Shown here in pieces: positions 1 through 6,581 of a stretch of DNA of 12,637 nt (its first letter is position 1; each line of letters begins with the position of its first letter). Position numbers and translations under genes: made by a program. The stretch is taken from positions 1-12,637 of the forward strand of contig CALWVC010000022.1 of assembly GCA_944384865.1 (NCBI GenBank). The letters run 5' to 3'. This DNA is from an uncultured Clostridia bacterium (GTDB taxonomy: Bacteria; Bacillota; Clostridia; Oscillospirales; Acutalibacteraceae). Below the pieces are notes generated by a model. It ran no database searches, was not told the origin of the DNA, and was given only the letters and a program-made list of their open reading frames with translations.

Positions 1-271
1 GATTTATGTGGCATTTCCGAACGGCGCGTATATTACCGCCGAAGGGCGGTGCGACGGTTTTATCGGTTTTGCGCCGGTGGGCGAGAATGGCTTTGGATAT
101 GACCCGCTGTTTATGGTTGGCCGGCAGAGTTTTGCGCAGTTGACGCCTGCGCAAAAGGATCAGATCAGTCACCGGGGCAATGCGCTTCGTCAGCTTTTAC
201 AGAAGTTGCAGGTGTATTTAAAAGAACATACGGATGTGTCAGAGACGCCGTTTTCAGACGGAAACCGATGA
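1..271 (+). CDS. rdgB: RdgB/HAM1 XTP/dITP diphosphatase, 3' end only
   Basis: This is the C-terminal part of a non-canonical purine NTP pyrophosphatase, which hydrolyses XTP, dITP and ITP to monophosphates and keeps damaged purines out of DNA and RNA. The frame is open from base 2, so the start lies outside the window. About 89 residues are visible. They carry the family signature GENGFGYDPLF, then the TPAQKDQISHRGNAL segment; the SHRG residues belong to the nucleotide-binding region near the C-terminus of HAM1 proteins. The family normally ends shortly after this point, so the C-terminus looks intact with a short polar tail (TGA at 269-271). It heads the operon seen here, and the end of the gene overlaps a possible small ORF in another frame. 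The identification is firm; only the missing N-terminus limits it. Confidence 0.93.
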   Translation, partial: IYVAFPNGAYITAEGRCDGFIGFAPVGENGFGYDPLFMVGRQSFAQLTPAQKDQISHRGNALRQLLQKLQVYLKEHTDVSETPFSDGNR

Positions 272-365
272 AGCGATTAACAGCATATATGAAAGCGGGC
301 TGCACATCATTTACCAGGCAGCCAAACGGATAAACGCCCGACAGCGTGAAAGGATGATTATATGA
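234..365 (+). CDS. Possible small overlapping ORF (43 aa) between rdgB and yhbY
   Basis: An ATG at 234 opens a 43-codon frame that overlaps the last 38 nt of rdgB in a different frame and ends with TGA at 363-365, sharing ATGA with the yhbY start. It fills the whole gap between the two genes. The predicted peptide begins MCQRRRF, then has a helix-like middle (EAINSIYESGLHIIYQAAKR) and a basic C-terminus (INARQRERMII). Its codon usage in the part outside rdgB (GAA, AAC, AGC, CAG, GCC, CTG) resembles that of its neighbours. Against it, I see no good Shine-Dalgarno site before 234, only A-rich sequence, and I do not recognise the peptide. It could be translated by coupling to rdgB, or it could be a chance frame in a 90-nt spacer. 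No function can be assigned. Confidence 0.3.
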   Translation: MCQRRRFQTETDEAINSIYESGLHIIYQAAKRINARQRERMII

Positions 366-652
366 CAAGCAAACAACGGGCGCAGCTGAAAGCGATTGCT
401 GCGGATACCGATGCAATTTTACAGGTTGGCAAGGGCGGCGTCGGAGAGACGTTGGTCCGGCAGGTTGCCGATGCGCTGAAAGCCCGGGAATTGATTAAAA
501 TGACGGTTCTGGAGACCACGCCGGCGCCGGCCGGACAGGTTGCGCAGGAGCTGGCGGCCAAAACAGGGGCCGAGGTGGTGCAGGTGATCGGCCGGAAAAT
601 CGTGTTGTTTAAACGTAATCCGCAGGAGCCGAAGATCCGGTTTATGAAATAG
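362..652 (+). CDS. yhbY: YhbY family CRM-domain RNA-binding protein
   Basis: A 96-residue protein that is a single CRM (YhbY) domain, the usual size of the bacterial family. CRM proteins bind structured RNA, and YhbY associates with pre-50S ribosomal subunits and is thought to help large-subunit assembly. The hallmark GxxG loop is present as GKGG at residues 23-26, after a basic helix (MTSKQRAQLKAIA). The later IGRKIVLFKRNP segment is also typical of the family. The start is supported by GAAAGGA at about 348-354, some 7 nt upstream of ATG. It sits in the classic Firmicute order before nadD and yqeK, together with another ribosome factor, rsfS, further down. The assignment is secure at family level; the exact step in assembly is not visible here. 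Confidence 0.93.
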   Translation: MTSKQRAQLKAIAADTDAILQVGKGGVGETLVRQVADALKARELIKMTVLETTPAPAGQVAQELAAKTGAEVVQVIGRKIVLFKRNPQEPKIRFMK

Positions 653-706
653 GTTGTTGCGCAGGCGGGCGTGTTGTGCACGGGACATTGGAAAGGAACG
701 ATGTTG

Positions 707-1306
707 ATGCGAACCGGGATTTTAGGCGGCACCTTTAATCCGGTGCATATGGGACATGTGCTGCTGGCGGACGCTGCGGCGCGGGAGCTGCGGCTGGATC
801 GGACGCTGTTGATCCCTGCCAGTATCCCGCCACATAAACAGGCGCCCGAATTGGCGGCAGACCGTCACAGGCTGGCGATGTGTAAGTTGGCGGCCGCACA
901 GATCCGGGGCGGCCAGGTCAGCGACCTGGAGCTGCGGCGCGGCGGAAAAAGCTATACCTGCCGGACGCTGGAGATGTTAAAAGAGCAGTATCCGGCAGAT
1001 ACATTGTATTTGATATGCGGCGGGGATATGTTTTTAACGCTACAGGACTGGAAACGGCCGGAAACTATTTTTCAACTGGCGGTGATTTGTGCGGCTGCCA
1101 GGCAAGGGATTGCGCATGCGCAAATGCAGGCGCAGCAAACCCGGTTAGAAGCAATGGGCGCCCGGATACAATTGTTGGAGGTTTCGCTGCCGCCCTGGTC
1201 GTCAACCGATATCCGGCAGCGGATCGGCGCCGGACATCCGGTGGACGGTATGCTGCCGGCGCCGGTGGCAGCGTATATTTTAAATAACAGATTGTATCAG
1301 AAATAG
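707..1306 (+). CDS. nadD: Nicotinate-nucleotide adenylyltransferase
   Basis: NadD transfers AMP from ATP to nicotinate mononucleotide, giving deamido-NAD, the step before NAD synthetase. With the start at 707 the product is 199 residues, normal for NadD. It is a cytidylyltransferase-like Rossmann fold: GGTFNPVHMGH at residues 7-17 is the nucleotide-binding HxGH motif, IPPHK lies at 40-44, and SSTDIR at 165-170 is the second ATP-binding signature. The frame is open from a GTG at 671, but AAAGGA at 692-697 fits ATG 707 best (9-nt spacer). ATG 701 would have only 3 nt, and family alignment also starts at MRTGILGGTF. The spacer from yhbY is 54 nt with no terminator, so the genes are probably co-transcribed. 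Identification is very secure. Confidence 0.95.
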   Translation: MRTGILGGTFNPVHMGHVLLADAAARELRLDRTLLIPASIPPHKQAPELAADRHRLAMCKLAAAQIRGGQVSDLELRRGGKSYTCRTLEMLKEQYPADTLYLICGGDMFLTLQDWKRPETIFQLAVICAAARQGIAHAQMQAQQTRLEAMGARIQLLEVSLPPWSSTDIRQRIGAGHPVDGMLPAPVAAYILNNRLYQK

Positions 1307-1321
1307 GCAGGTGCGTTTGAT

Positions 1322-1891
1322 ATGTATGAGCAATATATTGATTTGATTAAGGAGCGGCTGCGCCCGGAGCGGTATATCCATTCGATGAATGTGGCGCGGT
1401 GCGCACAGCAGCTGGCTCTGCAGTACGGCGCAGACCCGGATCAGGCGTATCTGGCGGGCATTTTACATGATGTGTGTAAAAACGACAGCGATGAAAAGAT
1501 GTTGCAAATGTTTTCAGAGTTTGGTATAATACTAGATAATGTTCAGCAACATGAGAAAAAGCTGTGGCATGCGATCTGTGGCGCGGCTTATGTGCAGCGG
1601 GTGTTGCACATTGAAGATCGTGCTGTGATTGATGCGATTCGTTATCATACAACCGCGCGGGAACATATGACGCTGCTGGATAAAATTTTGTATATTGCTG
1701 ATTTTGTTTCAGAAGAGCGGAATTTTGAAGGCGTGGAGCAGCTGCGGGAAAGTCTGCGCCTCGGGCTGGACCATTGTTATGTAGACGCGCTGGTATTTTC
1801 GATTCAGGAACTGACGCAACAGAAAAAACCGGTGCATCCGGATACATGTCTGGCGTATAATCAGGCTGTGTTGACAGCGGGAAAGGATTGA
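1322..1891 (+). CDS. yqeK: YqeK HD-domain bis(5'-nucleosyl)-tetraphosphatase (symmetrical)
   Basis: A 189-residue HD-superfamily hydrolase of the YqeK family, which in Gram-positive bacteria cleaves Ap4A symmetrically into two ADP and so removes a stress alarmone made by aminoacyl-tRNA synthetases. The metal-binding set is visible: H20 in the YIHSMNVA segment, the HD pair at 49-50 (GILHDVCKN), H83 (LWHA), H109 (RYHTTA) and D127 (IADF). Length and motif spacing match the family. It starts 15 nt after nadD; the ribosome site (GGCAGG at about 1307-1312) is moderate. The gene lies two genes upstream of leuS, an enzyme type that can itself make Ap4A; this pairing is common in Firmicutes. The coding sequence also contains a strong promoter-like element around 1502-1530, listed separately. 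Confidence 0.93.
   Translation: MYEQYIDLIKERLRPERYIHSMNVARCAQQLALQYGADPDQAYLAGILHDVCKNDSDEKMLQMFSEFGIILDNVQQHEKKLWHAICGAAYVQRVLHIEDRAVIDAIRYHTTAREHMTLLDKILYIADFVSEERNFEGVEQLRESLRLGLDHCYVDALVFSIQELTQQKKPVHPDTCLAYNQAVLTAGKD
1502..1530 (+). promoter_or_regulatory. Candidate promoter inside yqeK with extended -10
   Basis: TTGCAA at 1502-1507 is separated by exactly 17 nt from TATAAT at 1525-1530, which is preceded by TGG, giving a TGnTATAAT extended -10. The -35 matches the consensus at four of six positions. The -10 falls on codons GGT-ATA-ATA-CTA; these rare-looking ATA and CTA codons contrast with the CTG/ATT preference of the neighbouring coding sequence. It points toward the LCP gene, rsfS and leuS. 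There is no experimental support, and promoter-like strings do occur by chance inside genes. Confidence 0.4.
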
Positions 1892-1894
1892 CCC

Positions 1895-3238
1895 ATGAGC
1901 GAAGACAGAAACAACCGGCGTTCGTCGGAGGATTTGAAAAGACGGCCGACAACGAATTCATATCGTGCGGGCGGTAACAGTAGGACGCGCCGGGAACGTT
2001 CTTTGGAAAGAACTTATGAGAGAGAAACATCCAATGATATTTATTCGGACAGTTCGCGCAGACGGCGGACGGATATGGAGGAAATCCGTTCCGACAGCCG
2101 GATGCAAAGCGGCGTGGATCTGTCCAGTATGCGCACCGTACGCGGCAGAAAAAAGGCGCGCAATGTCAAGCTGATTGTCTTTAATGTTGTAATGTCGGTG
2201 ATCCTGGTGCTTTCTACGATTACATCGGTAGGGTTGACCATGATGGAGATGCGACTGTTTGACCGCGACGAACCGGAGGAAGAAGGTCAGTTTGAAGAGG
2301 TCGTGACCAGCCCCAGCGGCAATGTTTCTTATTTTCTGATCGTAGGCACCGATCTGAGTGAAGAATTGACGGATATTATCATGGTTGCCTGTTATGACCT
2401 GCTGAACAACCGGATGGACATTTTGCAGATTCCGAGAGATACATTTATCGGAACAGACATATACCCCGGCAAGATCAATGCAGTTTACGGTGCGGCCAGA
2501 GAGGGCGAACAGCCGATTAAAGCGCTGATGCGCCGGATCAATAAGGAGTTTGGGCTGCCGATTGACCATTATGTGAAAATTACCATCCCTGGGTTCCGCA
2601 AAATCGTGGATGCATTGGGCGGTATTGAAATGTATCTGGATCGGGAATATGAGGTTGAGGATTCGCGACCCTGTGATACCGGCGGAAACGCGATTCCGAT
2701 TACCATCGGGCCGGGAGAAGTGACGCTGGCCGGTTATGAGGCCGAGGGATTTGTGCGGCACAGAAACTCCTATGCCAAGGGTGATATCGGCCGTGTAGAG
2801 GCGCAACGGACGTTTTACGCCGCGTTTGCCAAAAAGGTTATCGGCATGGGATTTGGTGAACTGAAGGAAATCGCCGTCAACTGCTGGAATGATATTTCCA
2901 CCGATTTATCGCTGGGCGAAATGCTGGGCTATGTGGAAAAAGCACATGCGCTGAGTCTGGATAATGTAAATATTGTGGCGGTTCCGGGAACCTGCCCGGA
3001 TTGGACCAGCTTGAAGAGCGGCTGGCCGCAATTATCTTATTTTTCGGTTAATAAAGCAGATCTGGTAGATCTGCTGAATGAGCAGTTCCGACCCTATGAA
3101 ACCGAGCTGCTGACCGAAGATGATCTGGCAATTTTGCCGGTTCCGGGCGCGGACAGCGGTGAGGACTGGTTTGAAAGCGGCGGTTCGCTGAACCAGTTTG
3201 ACACAGAACAGGAAACGGCGACGGATAGCGGAGCGTGA
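1895..3238 (+). CDS. LytR-CpsA-Psr (LCP) family cell-wall glycopolymer transferase
   Basis: LCP proteins transfer undecaprenyl-linked glycopolymers such as teichoic acids or capsule to peptidoglycan on the outer face of the membrane. The 447-residue product has a long Arg/Ser/Asp-rich cytoplasmic tail (residues 1-90), one membrane segment (about 91-117), an acidic linker, then the LCP catalytic domain (about 145-315). Landmark residues are visible: D160 in the ELTDIIMV motif, R181 in IPRDTF, R288/R290 in FVRHR, and D297/R300 in GDIGRVEAQR, which correspond to the pyrophosphate- and metal-binding residues of the family. The C-terminal 130 residues end in an acidic, Gly-rich tail. ATG 1895 lies 3 nt after yqeK, whose last codons supply the AAAGGA ribosome site. 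An LCP gene between yqeK and rsfS is common in Clostridia. Which polymer it attaches cannot be read from the sequence. Confidence 0.92.
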   Translation: MSEDRNNRRSSEDLKRRPTTNSYRAGGNSRTRRERSLERTYERETSNDIYSDSSRRRRTDMEEIRSDSRMQSGVDLSSMRTVRGRKKARNVKLIVFNVVMSVILVLSTITSVGLTMMEMRLFDRDEPEEEGQFEEVVTSPSGNVSYFLIVGTDLSEELTDIIMVACYDLLNNRMDILQIPRDTFIGTDIYPGKINAVYGAAREGEQPIKALMRRINKEFGLPIDHYVKITIPGFRKIVDALGGIEMYLDREYEVEDSRPCDTGGNAIPITIGPGEVTLAGYEAEGFVRHRNSYAKGDIGRVEAQRTFYAAFAKKVIGMGFGELKEIAVNCWNDISTDLSLGEMLGYVEKAHALSLDNVNIVAVPGTCPDWTSLKSGWPQLSYFSVNKADLVDLLNEQFRPYETELLTEDDLAILPVPGADSGEDWFESGGSLNQFDTEQETATDSGA

Positions 3239-3603
3239 TGAAGAACATTATGGAAGCATATGAAATTTTAAAAATTGCGGCGCAGACGCTGGATGCGAAA
3301 AAGGCGGTGGATATTCAAGCGCTGCAGATCGAAGATCTGACAGTGCTGGCGGATTATTTTCTGATCGCCACCGGTAACTCCAGCACGCAGGTGAAGGCGC
3401 TGGCGGACGAGGTAGAGTATAAACTGTCGGAAATGGGCGTCGAGCCGCATCATATTGAGGGAAAAAGCTCCGGCTGGATTCTGATGGATTACGGCACGGT
3501 CATTGTGCATGTGTTTTATAAAAACGACCGGGAGTTTTATGCGCTGGAGCATCTATGGCAAGACAGCCCGCAGGTGGATATCAACACATTAATCAATGGA
3601 TAA
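3238..3603 (+). CDS. rsfS: Ribosome silencing factor RsfS
   Basis: RsfS (the Iojap/DUF143 family) binds ribosomal protein uL14 on the 50S subunit and blocks joining with the 30S subunit, lowering translation when nutrients are scarce. With ATG 3238 the product has 121 residues, the family norm. Family landmarks are present in order: KKAVDIQALQI, LADYFLIATGNSS, the EGKSSGWILMDYGTVIVHVF stretch, and the closing FYALEHLW. The ATG overlaps the LCP stop as TGATG, suggesting translational coupling; GGAG at 3230-3233 is close by. A GTG at 3235 and an ATG at 3250 are alternative starts, but the family alignment tolerates all three. RsfS before leuS is a conserved Firmicute order. The identification is secure; the start is uncertain by a few codons. 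Confidence 0.94.
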   Translation: MKNIMEAYEILKIAAQTLDAKKAVDIQALQIEDLTVLADYFLIATGNSSTQVKALADEVEYKLSEMGVEPHHIEGKSSGWILMDYGTVIVHVFYKNDREFYALEHLWQDSPQVDINTLING

Positions 3604-3619
3604 CAAAGGTGATTCAACA

Positions 3620-6025
3620 GTGAGCTATAATTTTGCGCAGATTGAGAAAAAATGGCAGGGTGTTTGGAATCAGGAACAACCGTTCGCGTGTAGCGATGAT
3701 TATACCAAGCCGAAATTTTACGCGTTGGTGGAATTTCCGTATCCCTCCGGGCAGGGGCTGCACGTCGGGCATCCGCGCCCTTATACCGCGCTGGATATTG
3801 TAGCGCGCAAACGCCGGATGCAGGGATATAACGTCTTATTTCCGATGGGCTGGGATGCGTTTGGGTTACCGACCGAAAATTATGCAATTAAAAATCATGT
3901 GCATCCTGCGCAGGTGACCGCGCAAAACATTGAGCGGTTTAAAGCGCAATTGAAGGCGCTGGGCTTTTCTTTTGACTGGAGCAGAGAAATCAATACCACC
4001 GATCCCTCTTATTATAAGTGGACCCAGTGGATTTTTCTGCAATTGTTTAAGCATGGATTGGCTTATAAGGCGGAAATGGCGGTGAACTGGTGTACTTCGT
4101 GTAAATGTGTACTGGCCAACGAAGAGGTGGTCGGTGGCGTTTGCGAGCGCTGCGGCAGTGAAGTGGTTCGCAAAACCAAAAGTCAGTGGATGTTGAAAAT
4201 CACCGATTATGCGCAGAGACTGGTGGACGATCTGGACAAGCTGGACTTTATCGACCGGGTCAAGACCCAGCAGCGCAACTGGATCGGGCGGTCTACCGGC
4301 GCGCAGGTGCAGTTTCCGACCTCGCAGGGAGATGATCTGACCGTTTTTACCACCCGGCCGGATACGCTGTTTGGCGCTACATATATGGTAGTGGCGCCGG
4401 AGCATCCGCTGATTGAGAAGTGGGCGGCATCGATTACCAATATGGACGACGTGCGTGCATATCAGCAGGAAGCGGCGCATAAATCTGATTTTGAACGTAC
4501 CGAGTTGAATAAGGATAAAACCGGCGTGAAGATTGAAGGGGTTACGGCGGTTAATCCGTTGACCGGGCGGGAAATTCCCATTTTCATTTCCGATTATGTG
4601 CTGGTTTCTTATGGAACCGGCGCGATTATGGCGGTTCCGGCGCATGATACCAGAGACTATGAATTTGCGAAAAAGTTTCATTTGCCCATTGTTGAAGTAG
4701 TGCAGGGCGGCGATATTGAGAAGCAGGCGTTTACCGATTGTGATACCGGCATTATGATTAATTCTGGATTTTTAAACGGAATGACTGTGGAACAGGCCAA
4801 GGAAGCAATCATTCAATATCTGGAAGAGAAGGGCATCGGCGCTAAAAAAGTAAACTTTAAACTGCGTGACTGGGTCTTTTCCCGTCAGCGGTATTGGGGA
4901 GAGCCGATTCCGATTGTGCATTGTGACAAATGTGGTTATGTACCGCTGGATGAGTCACAACTGCCATTGGTTTTGCCGGATGTAAAATCTTATGAGCCGA
5001 CGGATAACGGAGAATCTCCGTTGGCGCATATGGAAGATTGGGTGCAGACCACCTGCCCGAAGTGTGGCGGCCCGGCCCGGCGCGAAACGGATACGATGCC
5101 GCAGTGGGCGGGATCGTCATGGTATTTCCTGCGGTATACCGACCCGCATAACGATCAGGCGCTGGCGTCTCCTGAGGCATTAAAATACTGGCTGCCGGTG
5201 GACTGGTATAACGGCGGTATGGAGCATACCACGTTGCACCTGCTTTATAGCCGGTTTTGGCATAAGTTTTTATACGATATTGGCGTGGTGCCGACGCCGG
5301 AGCCGTATCAAAAGCGTACCAGCCACGGTATGATTTTGGGCGAGAATGGTGAAAAAATGTCTAAATCCCGCGGGAATGTGGTCAATCCGGACGATGTTGT
5401 GCGGGAATATGGCGCAGACACAATGCGCCTGTATGAGATGTTTATCGGCGATTTTGAAAAATCGGCGCCGTGGAATCCCAGTTCCATCAAGGGTTGCAGC
5501 CGGTTTTTGGATCGTACTTATCAGATGTTTGATATGCTCTGTGACGGGCAGATTCGGCCGGAGATGGAGGGCGATTTTCATCGCACCATTCAGAAAGTGA
5601 CGCAGGATATTGAAGATATGAAATTCAATACGGCGATTGCGGCAATGATGACGCTGTTGAATAAAATTTATGACAGCAAGACGGTTACCAGAGAAGAATT
5701 TAAAATCTTCATTACGCTGCTGAATCCATTTGCGCCGCATGTCACAGAGGAATTGTGGGAGATGTGCGCTTTTCCGGGGAGACTGAATCAAACCGCCTGG
5801 CCGGAATATGATCCTGCAAAGTGTGTAGAAAACACGGTGGAAATTGCAGTGATGATCAATGGCAAGGTGCGTGCGAAGCTGCAGGTTGCGGCGGATCTTT
5901 CTGAACAAGATGCGATTGCCGCGGCGAAAGCAAATGACCGTGTGCAGGAAATTTTGGCTGATATGAAGATCGTTAAGGAAATCTATGTAAAGGGAAAACT
6001 TGTAAATATCGTAGCAAAACCGTAA
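3620..6025 (+). CDS. leuS: Leucyl-tRNA synthetase
   Basis: Class Ia synthetase that charges tRNA-Leu. With the GTG start at 3620 the product has 801 residues, the size of bacterial LeuRS. HVGH at 48-51 within YPSGQGLHVGHP is the HIGH signature and KMSKS at 579-583 is intact. The CP1 editing domain includes TTRPDTLFG near 244 and the GTGAIMAVPAHD segment, so post-transfer editing of mischarged tRNA should work. Two Cys pairs at 158/161 and 175/178 form a zinc site, and a second set lies near 435/438 and 480/483. The start is chosen because AAAGGTGA at 3605-3612 lies 7 nt before GTG 3620 and the family begins at YNFAQIEKKWQ. An ATG at 3596 is in frame but has no ribosome site and overlaps rsfS. 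It is the last gene of the operon; I see no T-box leader within it. Confidence 0.97.
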   Translation: MSYNFAQIEKKWQGVWNQEQPFACSDDYTKPKFYALVEFPYPSGQGLHVGHPRPYTALDIVARKRRMQGYNVLFPMGWDAFGLPTENYAIKNHVHPAQVTAQNIERFKAQLKALGFSFDWSREINTTDPSYYKWTQWIFLQLFKHGLAYKAEMAVNWCTSCKCVLANEEVVGGVCERCGSEVVRKTKSQWMLKITDYAQRLVDDLDKLDFIDRVKTQQRNWIGRSTGAQVQFPTSQGDDLTVFTTRPDTLFGATYMVVAPEHPLIEKWAASITNMDDVRAYQQEAAHKSDFERTELNKDKTGVKIEGVTAVNPLTGREIPIFISDYVLVSYGTGAIMAVPAHDTRDYEFAKKFHLPIVEVVQGGDIEKQAFTDCDTGIMINSGFLNGMTVEQAKEAIIQYLEEKGIGAKKVNFKLRDWVFSRQRYWGEPIPIVHCDKCGYVPLDESQLPLVLPDVKSYEPTDNGESPLAHMEDWVQTTCPKCGGPARRETDTMPQWAGSSWYFLRYTDPHNDQALASPEALKYWLPVDWYNGGMEHTTLHLLYSRFWHKFLYDIGVVPTPEPYQKRTSHGMILGENGEKMSKSRGNVVNPDDVVREYGADTMRLYEMFIGDFEKSAPWNPSSIKGCSRFLDRTYQMFDMLCDGQIRPEMEGDFHRTIQKVTQDIEDMKFNTAIAAMMTLLNKIYDSKTVTREEFKIFITLLNPFAPHVTEELWEMCAFPGRLNQTAWPEYDPAKCVENTVEIAVMINGKVRAKLQVAADLSEQDAIAAAKANDRVQEILADMKIVKEIYVKGKLVNIVAKP

Positions 6026-6043
6026 ATTTCTGCCGGAAACGTA

Positions 6044-6072
6044 TTGACATTAACTCCACTTAATAGTATAAT
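6044..6072 (+). promoter_or_regulatory. Sigma-A-type promoter of rpsU
   Basis: TTGACA at 6044-6049 and TATAAT at 6067-6072 are both perfect consensus hexamers with a 17-nt spacer. Initiation is expected near 6079-6080, giving a leader of about 47 nt before the rpsU ATG. This is the strongest promoter in the window, which suits a ribosomal protein gene. It starts only 18 nt after the leuS stop, with no terminator in between. Confidence 0.9.
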
Positions 6073-6093
6073 AATTTTCAGGTTGGTTTATAC

Positions 6094-6114
6094 CCCTGCT
6101 AGCTTGGCGGAGGG
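6094..6114 (+). promoter_or_regulatory. Possible leader hairpin covering the rpsU ribosome binding site
   Basis: In the short rpsU leader, CCCT at 6094-6097 can pair with AGGG at 6111-6114. Inside that, GCTA at 6098-6101 can pair with TGGC at 6105-6108 (one G-U pair), leaving a bulged GG and a 3-nt loop. The 3' arm carries the first half of the purine-rich GGAGGGAGGG ribosome site at about 6109-6118. The fold would partly mask initiation and could allow regulation, but it is short and a second AGGG copy stays free. I did not compute its energy. Confidence 0.3.
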
Positions 6115-6126
6115 AGGGAATATATA

Positions 6127-6303
6127 ATGAGTCAGGTTCGTTTAAAAGAGAATGAATCTCTTGAAAATGCGCTCAGACGTTTTAAAAGAGCAACGGTTCG
6201 AGACGGCGTTATTCAGGAGGTTCGCAAAAGAGAACACTATGAAAAGCCTTCTGTGAAACGAAAAAAGAAGTCTGAGGCGGCTCGTAAGCGCAAATATAAA
6301 TAA
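6127..6303 (+). CDS. rpsU: Small ribosomal subunit protein bS21
   Basis: A 58-residue, very basic protein of the small ribosomal subunit. bS21 sits near the anti-Shine-Dalgarno end of 16S rRNA and helps mRNA selection at initiation. The sequence matches the family throughout: a start of SQVRLKENESLENALRRFKR, then a mid-section with VIQEVRKREHYEKPS, and a Lys/Arg tail rich in KRKKK. Length is standard for Firmicute bS21. A strong purine-rich ribosome site lies at about 6109-6118, 8 nt before ATG. It has its own consensus promoter upstream and a terminator about 95 nt downstream, so it is probably a single-gene transcript. This differs from the frequent Firmicute arrangement with a yqeY gene directly behind it. 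The call is secure. Confidence 0.95.
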   Translation: MSQVRLKENESLENALRRFKRATVRDGVIQEVRKREHYEKPSVKRKKKSEAARKRKYK

Positions 6304-6396
6304 ATGTAGCGGCCCTCTTTTGTTTGAGCTGTTCATGTAAACAGGTCAGTTGTGTTGCGTTGCTTGCGATATGTGCTTGAATAGTAAAACAAATGG

Positions 6397-6421
6397 AAAA
6401 CGGGCTTTTGCCCGTTTTTTT
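6397..6421 (+). terminator. Intrinsic terminator after rpsU
   Basis: AAAACGGGC (6397-6405) pairs perfectly with GCCCGTTTT (6410-6418) around a TTTT loop, and the run of T continues to 6421. The G+C core followed by seven T residues is a textbook Rho-independent terminator. It ends the rpsU transcript. Confidence 0.93.
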
Positions 6422-6581
6422 CATTGCCGCAGCGGGAAAAATCTGAAAAGATATCCAAATGGTGTGGCGAGATGTGTGGGCATACGCCGGCAGAATTATC
6501 AGCTGGCCATATATATGCCGCTTTACAAAGGGGATCAACCTGGCGGCTGAATTGGTTTCTGAGGACGTCAGGAGGAATTAT
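6422..6581. other. Gap between the rpsU terminator and yqeG
   Basis: The full non-coding stretch from the rpsU stop to yqeG is 278 nt (6304-6581), with the terminator in the middle. The first part is the rpsU 3' UTR, with one weak hairpin (CTGTT/AACAG near 6330-6345). After the terminator I find no convincing -35/-10 pair; the best AT-rich patch is CATATATATG near 6509-6518. A short reading frame runs in phase into yqeG from 6459, but it has no ribosome site and does not resemble the family. The yqeG ribosome site AGGAGG lies at 6570-6575. The promoter of the yqeG operon must be in here but is not recognisable. Confidence 0.6.

Noticed and set aside
268..333. Second short frame from an ATG overlapping the rdgB stop (21 codons).
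   Set aside because: It is very short, has no ribosome site and ends inside the spacer; the frame ending at 365 fits the gap better.
1347..2030. Long minus-strand frame of 227 codons opposite yqeK and the LCP gene.
   Set aside because: The sense strand encodes two clear families here, the antisense peptide has low complexity with many Pro, His and Ser, and no ribosome site is seen. The same applies to the antisense frames at 1958-2806, 3866-4681 and 5270-5908.
3596..3619. ATG 3596 as the leuS start, overlapping rsfS.
   Set aside because: No ribosome site precedes it, whereas GTG 3620 has AAAGGTGA at ideal spacing and matches the family N-terminus.
6026..6126. T-box or other amino-acid riboswitch around leuS or rpsU.
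   Set aside because: leuS sits inside an operon 16 nt after rsfS with no room for a leader, and the rpsU leader of about 47 nt is too short and lacks a T-box sequence.
6459..6581. In-frame N-terminal extension of yqeG.
   Set aside because: The extra residues do not match the family and AGGAGG lies directly before ATG 6582.
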